Assembly: GCF_900101765.1 (NCBI RefSeq)
Contig: NZ_LT627735.1
Location: 2,387,501 to 2,451,500 of the forward strand
DNA: 64,000 bases
Direction: 5' to 3'
Source: Nonlabens sp. Hel1_33_55
GTDB lineage: Bacteria; Bacteroidota; Bacteroidia; Flavobacteriales; Flavobacteriaceae
A model generated the notes under the pieces. The model searched no databases and was not told the origin of the DNA. It saw nothing but the letters and a program-made list of their open reading frames with translations. The translations under genes and the position numbers were made by a program. Position 1 is the stretch's first letter, and each line of letters starts with the position of its first letter. Of the stretch, positions 58,474 through 64,000 are shown piece after piece.

Positions 58474-59205
58474 ATGAAAAATTTACGCTTATTTCCCATA
58501 TTGATGTTGCTCGTCTTGAGCGGCTGTAAAAAGGATAGCTCTACCAATATTGATGAGACCATATCAACTGAAACCAGCGAAAACGTAGGGAACAATGATG
58601 CTTCTAATAGAAATGTTGATTCTGATGGAGCTCAAAAAAAGAACATTGACCCTAACTCTAGGGCAAATAATAGTGCGACGAATAGCGCTAAAAGCGTGAG
58701 TTATCAATCTGCTGTCTTAACGCCTACTTCTATAAATTTTGTAAAGAGTGATGGGACTCAAGACATCATCATGTTCGGTAGGAATGAGGCGATGATTCTA
58801 GAAAAGATGAAAGGTTTAGTAGGCAGTCCTAGTTCCACAAAAATCAACGAAGATTGTAATAGTCGCCAGGTAAAAAGCATTTATTGGGAAGAGCATATCA
58901 CGTTAGAATTCAATCAGAGAGATGATGACTGGATTTTAGGAGGCTGGAACCTACAGTCACGTGATGATAATGCACCCAATTATAAACTTGCAAGCGGTCT
59001 TACCGTGAACCTTAAACGCAATGAATTGAGTAAGCCATTAAGCGTTAAGCCTAAAAAAACAAACTTGGGATATTCTCTTAATCTAGATGGTGTCACTGCG
59101 GTTTTAGATAGTGATGCAGACGATGCCACTGTTACCTATGTTTATTCTGGAGTCAACTGTAACCAGTTGAAAGCCGGTGAAACTCCTCAAGGTGAGACCA
59201 ACTAA
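58474..59205 (+). CDS. Asn/Ser-rich lipoprotein
   Basis: A 243-residue lipoprotein with signal MKNLRLFPILMLLVLSGC (Cys18). A linker of about 65 residues rich in Asn, Ser, Asp and Thr follows. The folded C-terminal part (about 75-240) contains INFVKSDGTQDIIMFGRNE, a Cys pair (EDCNSRQ and VNCNQLK) and VTVNL-type strands. No family recognised. Terminated by the strong hairpin at 59225. Confidence 0.78.
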   Translation: MKNLRLFPILMLLVLSGCKKDSSTNIDETISTETSENVGNNDASNRNVDSDGAQKKNIDPNSRANNSATNSAKSVSYQSAVLTPTSINFVKSDGTQDIIMFGRNEAMILEKMKGLVGSPSSTKINEDCNSRQVKSIYWEEHITLEFNQRDDDWILGGWNLQSRDDNAPNYKLASGLTVNLKRNELSKPLSVKPKKTNLGYSLNLDGVTAVLDSDADDATVTYVYSGVNCNQLKAGETPQGETN

Positions 59206-59224
59206 GCTTTTAATTTGACCAAAT

Positions 59225-59258
59225 AAAAAAGCCAGTGCTTAACAGCACTGGCTTTTTT
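59225..59258. terminator. Bidirectional terminator
   Basis: AAAAAAGCCAGTGCT pairs perfectly with AGCACTGGCTTTTTT around a 4-nt loop, between convergent stops at 59205 and 59275. Confidence 0.92.
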
Positions 59259-59274
59259 GTGATTTCTTGAATCT

Positions 59275-60567
59275 CTATTTATTCATCAATTCTTCAATCT
59301 CATCTGCCTCAATAGGAATGTCGCCCATTAGATTTTTAGGGCTTCCGGTGTCTTGTATGACAACGTCGTCTTCCAATCGTATTCCGAAACCTTCTTCTGG
59401 AATATAGATACCTGGTTCTACCGTGAATACATTATTAGCTTGCATAGGTTCCCACAACAATCCATAATCGTGCGTGTCCAATCCTATGTGGTGAGAAGTA
59501 CCATGCATGAAGTATTTCTTATAAGCTGGCCAATCTTTGTCCTCGTTTTGAACATCTGCTTTATCGAGTAGTCCTAGGTCAATAAGTTTACCGGTCATGA
59601 TCTTTCCTACCTCAACGTGAAATTCCTTCCACAGGGTTCCAGGTACAAGCATCTCTGTAGCTTGATTTTTCACACCATTGACAGCATTGTAAACTTCCTT
59701 CTGGCGCTTGGAAAATTTCCCGCCAACGGGAATCGTTCTGGTCATATCTGCAGAATAGTTTGCATAAGTCGCTCCTACATCCATTAAAATTAAATCGCCA
59801 TCCTTACATTTTTGGTTGTTCTCGATATAATGTAAAACATTAGCATTGTTACCGCTTGCGATAATGGGTGTGTACGCAAAGCCATCGCTACGACTCTTGA
59901 TGAACTCGTGCAGGTATTCTGCCTCAATTTCATATTCCATCACGCCGGGCTTTACAAAATTCAGCACTCTGCGGAAACCAGCATTAGTGATATCACAAGC
60001 CTTTTGCATCAAGTCAATCTCAATCTGGTGTTTGACAGATCTTAAGCGCTGCATAATAGGAGCACTCTTAGCATAATTATGTGCTGGGAATTGCGCTTTG
60101 GTTTTGAGAATAAATCTGTCCTCACGCGTTTGCATCTCAACAGACTGACGGTAGTGCTCATTAGTGTTGAAATAGATAGTTTCTGCCTGTACCATCATCT
60201 CAAAGAATTTCTTGTCAAAATCCTTGAGCCAGTACACAGTTTCAATCCCTGAAATTTCTTTCGCCTTTTCCTTAGTTAACTTCTCGCCTTCCCATACAGC
60301 AATGTGGTCGTTGGTTTCGGTTACAAAAAGGACCTCGCGATGTGCGGGATCTGGACAATCTGGGAACAATACTAAAATAGTGTCTTCCTGATCTGCACCA
60401 CTTAAAAAGAATATATCGCGATGCTGTTTGAACGGCATCGTACTATCTGCACCGGTTTTAAAAATATCGTTGGAGTTGAAAACCGCAAGACTATTGGGCT
60501 TCATTTGAGCCATAAAATTCTTTCGGTTGGTCTTGAAAAGTGTATTGTCGATGGGATCGTACTTCAT
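59275..60567 (-). CDS. Xaa-Pro aminopeptidase (aminopeptidase P)
   Basis: A 430-residue M24B metallopeptidase that removes N-terminal residues before proline. The N-terminal AMP_N domain (about 1-165) includes FFLSGADQEDTILVLFPD. The pita-bread catalytic domain shows LMDVGATYANYSADMTRT (two Asp), HGTSHHIGLDTHD (His), FTVEPGIYIP (Glu) and GIRLEDDVV (Glu), so the two-metal site is complete. Predicted cytoplasmic. Confidence 0.95.
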   Translation of the reverse strand: MKYDPIDNTLFKTNRKNFMAQMKPNSLAVFNSNDIFKTGADSTMPFKQHRDIFFLSGADQEDTILVLFPDCPDPAHREVLFVTETNDHIAVWEGEKLTKEKAKEISGIETVYWLKDFDKKFFEMMVQAETIYFNTNEHYRQSVEMQTREDRFILKTKAQFPAHNYAKSAPIMQRLRSVKHQIEIDLMQKACDITNAGFRRVLNFVKPGVMEYEIEAEYLHEFIKSRSDGFAYTPIIASGNNANVLHYIENNQKCKDGDLILMDVGATYANYSADMTRTIPVGGKFSKRQKEVYNAVNGVKNQATEMLVPGTLWKEFHVEVGKIMTGKLIDLGLLDKADVQNEDKDWPAYKKYFMHGTSHHIGLDTHDYGLLWEPMQANNVFTVEPGIYIPEEGFGIRLEDDVVIQDTGSPKNLMGDIPIEADEIEELMNK

Positions 60568-60610
60568 TGAAATTTTTATTTTTTATGGTTATTGTTGGTG
60601 TGGTTGTTAC

Positions 60611-60624
60611 GCTTTCGCGAAAGC
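60611..60624. repeat. Dispersed palindrome, copy 18 (divergent gap)
   Basis: Perfect core with right flank GAAACT, in the divergent gap between aminopeptidase P and the BNR protein gene. Confidence 0.9.
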
Positions 60625-60738
60625 GAAACTCTCAAAATTAAGAATCTGAGCAAGTTTATCGTGTTATAGTATTTGTAAATGACCATGTTTCCATAAGTAT
60701 GGCGTCTTGCGTATCTTCACGAGATTAAAGTTCTTTCC

Positions 60739-63609
60739 ATGAAATATACCATACTACTTGCATCATTGTTATTATCAGCTGGTGCTGCAGCACAGCAGCC
60801 AACTAGCGCCCAAAAGGTCGTTACAGACCTACAAATGCAGCAGGAAACCGCAGAGAATTCTCGTTATAAGAACCTCAAGTTTGAAAATATAGGGCCAACC
60901 ATTATGTCTGGTCGTGTAGTTGATGTTGATGTAAACCCAGAAAATCCAACAGAGATGCTGGTCGCTTATGCGAGTGGCGGTTTGTGGCATACCAATAATA
61001 ACGGGACCAGTTTCACGCCTATAATGGACAATGCGTTGACTATTAACCTGGGCGATATCGCTGTTGATTGGGATTCTGAAACCATCTGGGCAGGAACAGG
61101 CGAGAATAATTCTAGCCGCAGTAGTTATGCTGGAGTAGGGTTGCTAAAGTCGACAGATTGGGGTAAAACGTGGAGTAAACCCATGTTGCCAGGATCACAC
61201 CACATAGGTCGCATCTTGATCGATCCCGCAAACAAGGATCATCTAGTGGTTGCCGTTACTGGACCGTTGTACACCTTGAGCGACGAGCGCGGTATCTACA
61301 CCACGATGGATGGTGGAACCACTTGGAATAAAACATTATTTGCTACCAATATGGCTGGATTTATTGATCTAGCGTATGTTCCAGATAATTTCAATACCAT
61401 GTTTGCCGCGAGTTGGGAGAAAGATCGCAAGGCATGGAATTTTGACGGTGATGGTGAGGCAAGTGCGATTTACAAAAGCACTGATGCTGGTCAAACCTGG
61501 AATAAAATCACAACTGCAGCCAGCGGTTTCCCAACAGGTTCTGGAGTAGGTAGAATAGGTCTTGCGGTTTATGATGAGAATACGGTTTATGCCATTCATG
61601 ACTCGCAGTTCAGAAGGGAAAAGAGTGATGATGATGCTTCCGCGAAAGCGAGTTCTTCCAAAAAATTGAGCAAAGACGATTTTCAAGGAATGACCATGGA
61701 TGCCTTTACTGCACTTGAAGATGACACGCTGAATGAGTATTTGAAAGAAAATGGTTTTCAAGAAAAATACAGAGCGCAAAATGTCAAAAATATGATACGT
61801 AGCGGCGCTGCAAAACCAGCAGATCTGGCTTTATATCTTGAAGATGCCAATACCCAACTATTTGACACACCCGTAAAAGGCGCAGAACTGTACAGATCTG
61901 ATGATGGTGGTGCGACATGGAAAAAAACACATGAAGATCAAATTGACGATGTATTTTTTAGCTACGGTTATTATTTCGCTCAAGTACGCGTTGACCCAAG
62001 TGATGTCAACAAGGTTTACGTCATGGGTGTTCCCATCATAAAATCTGCTGATGGTGGTAAGACTTGGACCAATATTTCAAGAGAAAATGTACATGCAGAC
62101 CATCACGCGCTTTGGGTAGATCCTAACGATAGCGGTCACCTAATTAACGGTAACGACGGTGGTTTGAATATTTCTTATGATGACGGTGAGACATGGATCA
62201 AGAACAATTCACCTAGCGTTGGTCAGTTCTATGCAATCAATTATGATATGGAAGAACCTTACAATGTCTATGGTGGCTTGCAGGATAACGGTGTTTGGGT
62301 AGGAGCAAACAATGCTCGCGAGAATCGTTCCTGGCAGCAGCAAGGTCAATATCCATGGGAATCCATAATGGGCGGCGACGGTATGCAGGTACAGATCGAT
62401 TCCAGAAATAGCGATATCGTTTATACAGGTTTCCAATTTGGGAATTATTATAGAATCAACAGAGAAACTGGTGATAGAGAATACATTCAACCAAAACATG
62501 AATTAGGAGAATCACCATACCGTTTCAACTGGCAAACGCCCATTTTACTAAGTCCGCACAATCAAGATATCTTGTATTTAGGTGGTAATAAATTGCACCG
62601 CAGTTTTAATCAAGGCGATGAATGGACCGCTATATCACCAGATTTGACTCAAGGCCCCAAAGAAGGTAATGTTGCTTATGGAACGTTGACCACTATAAGC
62701 GAGTCGCCATTTCAATTTGGAATGATCTATACTGGTTCTGATGATGGATTAGTCCAATTAACTAAAGATGGTGGCGCCACCTGGACAAAACTTAATGGTG
62801 GCTGGCCAGCAGATTTATGGGTAAGTCGGGTTGTAGCCTCACAACACAAAAAAGATCGCGTTTATGTCACCCTAAACGGATACAGATCTGATGACTTCAC
62901 ACCTTATGTGTACATGAGCGATGATGCTGGAAAAACTTGGAGCGACATAGGAGCTTCACTTCCAGTTTCTCCAGTAAATGTGATTGTTGAGCACCCAACA
63001 GACGAGAACATGGTTTTTGTAGGAACAGATAATACAGTTTGGGTAGCAGAACAAACTGGCGCTTGGTCTGTGTTGAATTCAGATATGCCGCCAGTAGCGG
63101 TTCATGATCTAAAGATCCAACCGAAAACAAAGGATCTTTTAGTTGGTACACACGGTCGATCTATCTACAAGGCTAATCTTGAATCAGTTTCTTTGACAAA
63201 AGCTGAATCCAATGAAAATGCCATGGGATATTATAGCAAAAAACTGAAGCTTTCTACTATTGACGGATTTAGAGCTAGCTCGCGCTACGGAGCTACAAGA
63301 TTTCTAAGTGATAGTAGTCCAGAGCCAAGCGTTGCGATTTCCTATTACAGTCCAGAAAATGGTAAAATAAAAATGGAAGTCATGAATGCTGAAGGTAAAA
63401 CCATTCAAGAGATGGAGCTTACAGCAGATGAAGGCTTGAATTTCTATGAATATAATGGATCAGTTTCTGAATCTGGCGTGAAGCGATTTGATAAAAAAGA
63501 CGCTCCCAATAAAGCCGATAATGGAATGTATTATTTACCAGTAGGAACTTATACGGTCAAGCTTTCTGGAAAAGGTGGAAATGCGAGTGAGAAGTTAGAG
63601 GTGAAGTAA
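60739..63609 (+). CDS. Exported BNR/Asp-box (VPS10/sortilin-like) beta-propeller protein
   Basis: A 956-residue protein with a signal peptide (ending AAAQQ). At least seven Asp-box motifs of the type S-x-D-x-G-x-T-W are spread over about 150-760 (MDGGTTWNK, STDAGQTWNK, SDDGGATWKK, SADGGKTWTN, SYDDGETWIK, TKDGGATWTK, SDDAGKTWSD), pointing to one or two beta-propellers of the VPS10/sortilin or glycosyl-hydrolase-74-like type. Often annotated glycosyl hydrolase, but no catalytic residues can be assigned. The C-terminal 150 residues form a separate beta domain. A one-mismatch palindrome at 61636 falls in a Lys/Ser-rich loop. Confidence 0.88.
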   Translation: MKYTILLASLLLSAGAAAQQPTSAQKVVTDLQMQQETAENSRYKNLKFENIGPTIMSGRVVDVDVNPENPTEMLVAYASGGLWHTNNNGTSFTPIMDNALTINLGDIAVDWDSETIWAGTGENNSSRSSYAGVGLLKSTDWGKTWSKPMLPGSHHIGRILIDPANKDHLVVAVTGPLYTLSDERGIYTTMDGGTTWNKTLFATNMAGFIDLAYVPDNFNTMFAASWEKDRKAWNFDGDGEASAIYKSTDAGQTWNKITTAASGFPTGSGVGRIGLAVYDENTVYAIHDSQFRREKSDDDASAKASSSKKLSKDDFQGMTMDAFTALEDDTLNEYLKENGFQEKYRAQNVKNMIRSGAAKPADLALYLEDANTQLFDTPVKGAELYRSDDGGATWKKTHEDQIDDVFFSYGYYFAQVRVDPSDVNKVYVMGVPIIKSADGGKTWTNISRENVHADHHALWVDPNDSGHLINGNDGGLNISYDDGETWIKNNSPSVGQFYAINYDMEEPYNVYGGLQDNGVWVGANNARENRSWQQQGQYPWESIMGGDGMQVQIDSRNSDIVYTGFQFGNYYRINRETGDREYIQPKHELGESPYRFNWQTPILLSPHNQDILYLGGNKLHRSFNQGDEWTAISPDLTQGPKEGNVAYGTLTTISESPFQFGMIYTGSDDGLVQLTKDGGATWTKLNGGWPADLWVSRVVASQHKKDRVYVTLNGYRSDDFTPYVYMSDDAGKTWSDIGASLPVSPVNVIVEHPTDENMVFVGTDNTVWVAEQTGAWSVLNSDMPPVAVHDLKIQPKTKDLLVGTHGRSIYKANLESVSLTKAESNENAMGYYSKKLKLSTIDGFRASSRYGATRFLSDSSPEPSVAISYYSPENGKIKMEVMNAEGKTIQEMELTADEGLNFYEYNGSVSESGVKRFDKKDAPNKADNGMYYLPVGTYTVKLSGKGGNASEKLEVK
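61636..61649. repeat. Dispersed palindrome, one-mismatch copy (inside the BNR protein)
   Basis: GCTTCCGCGAAAGC, one base off the core; read as Ala-Ser-Ala-Lys-Ala. Confidence 0.75.
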
Positions 63610-63626
63610 TATAATTTTCAATAATT

Positions 63627-63656
63627 ATAAGGTGCGGAATTAATTCCGCACCTTAT
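63627..63656. repeat. REP-like palindrome, copy f; likely terminator
   Basis: A perfect 30-nt palindrome (ATAAGG...CCTTAT) between the convergent stops at 63609 and 63685. Confidence 0.9.
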
Positions 63657-63684
63657 GAAGGTTTGATGCATGAAAGAACGTGAT

Positions 63685-64000
63685 CTAGACTTCTTGAATC
63701 ACAAAGAAACCATCATTGCCTTGACCTTGATATAACGGCATGAAGATGTAAGCATCCCATGTGCTTTTGAGCTCGCTTCCATTATTGTGGGCCAGTAATT
63801 CACCCGTAGATATTTTCTGGAAATTGTCAAAACCTGGTTTCATTTTGAAATCATCGTCAGGCATGATCTCGTGCCTATGTATAATCTCAAAGGTCTTTTG
63901 ATCTGGAGCATCATTCTGCAAACTTTCCACGCATTTAGGATATGTTGCAATGGTCGTTAGATCTAGGTTACAAGCTTCTTTTAGCATCAACCAAATCATA
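63685..64000 (-). CDS. Probable aspartoacylase/succinylglutamate desuccinylase-like protein, 3' end
   Basis: The last 104 or more residues of a gene running off the right edge. The frame stays open to the window end, so the N-terminus and the zinc-binding motifs are not visible. The block FQKISTGELLAHNNGSELKSTWDAYIFMPLYQGQGNDGFFVI resembles the C-terminal barrel-sandwich domain of AstE/AspA-type M14 enzymes, in which the end reads MPLYQ-x-x-G-x-DGFF. Family assignment is tentative. Confidence 0.6.
   Translation of the reverse strand, partial: MIWLMLKEACNLDLTTIATYPKCVESLQNDAPDQKTFEIIHRHEIMPDDDFKMKPGFDNFQKISTGELLAHNNGSELKSTWDAYIFMPLYQGQGNDGFFVIQEV

Noticed and set aside
1..64000. tRNA, rRNA, CRISPR array or prophage
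   Set aside because: No cloverleaf, rRNA-like stretch, regularly spaced repeat or phage structural gene was seen by eye; a covariance or profile search could still find a missed small RNA.

Overview
The window reads as chromosomal DNA of a marine-type member of the Flavobacteriaceae (Bacteroidota). The evidence is the Bacteroidota -7 promoter motif TAnnTTTG before many genes, the many small lipoproteins with a Cys lipobox, a TonB receptor next to a DUF5689 lipoprotein, a Bat/MoxR aerotolerance operon, a SUF operon carrying DUF2480, a Mg-type HemB and DUF3078 proteins. Genus cannot be fixed from sequence alone; Nonlabens or Dokdonia-like organisms are guesses. No rRNA, tRNA, CRISPR array, phage or classical IS was seen.

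Layout. 1-80: minus-strand TPP riboswitch whose gene lies off the left edge. 272-2471: PLDc_N-like membrane peptides, a pirin, an exported protein and a 45-residue ORF. 2542-7444: metG, two paralogous lipoproteins, an LD-carboxypeptidase and yraN. 7492-14121: two secreted-type endonuclease/exonuclease/phosphatase (EEP) proteins flank a TonB receptor and a DUF5689 lipoprotein. 14202-16343: alpha/beta hydrolase, small Cys-rich protein, thiL. 16507-24896: SUF iron-sulfur cluster operon (sufA, B, C, D, S, E, a SufT-like protein, DUF2480) with three interposed lipoprotein genes. 24993-36234: DUF3078 pair, AsmA-like protein, hflX, HDAC-like enzyme, small membrane proteins, ABC ATPase, AraC regulator. 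36424-39404: hemA-hemC and a CvpA-like gene (hemB is at 55748). 39429-40324: REP-associated transposase (RAYT) with its palindromes. 40380-43961: two SulP transporters. 44065-54144: Bat operon, MoxR, DUF58, BatA-E, on the minus strand and interrupted by one accessory gene. 54467-64000: SDR, hemB, CNNM/CBS protein, aminopeptidase P, large BNR/VPS10-like protein and the 3' end of a probable aspartoacylase-like gene.

Two repeat systems are the most striking content. (i) A perfect 14-bp palindrome, GCTTTCGCGAAAGC, occurs 18 times exactly and 4 times with one mismatch, about half inside genes. There it is read mainly as Ala-Phe-Ala-Lys-Ala, and some copies share flanks beyond the palindrome. (ii) A longer palindrome (half-site AAGGTGCGGAATT) occurs six times, always just downstream of a stop codon. 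Two direct copies bracket a RAYT gene, so it looks like a REP/RAYT system of this lineage.

TAnnTTTG boxes were used to choose several start codons, and for some genes the box lies so close to the ATG that the mRNA may be nearly leaderless. Functions are inferred from recognised motifs by reading; no database search was run.
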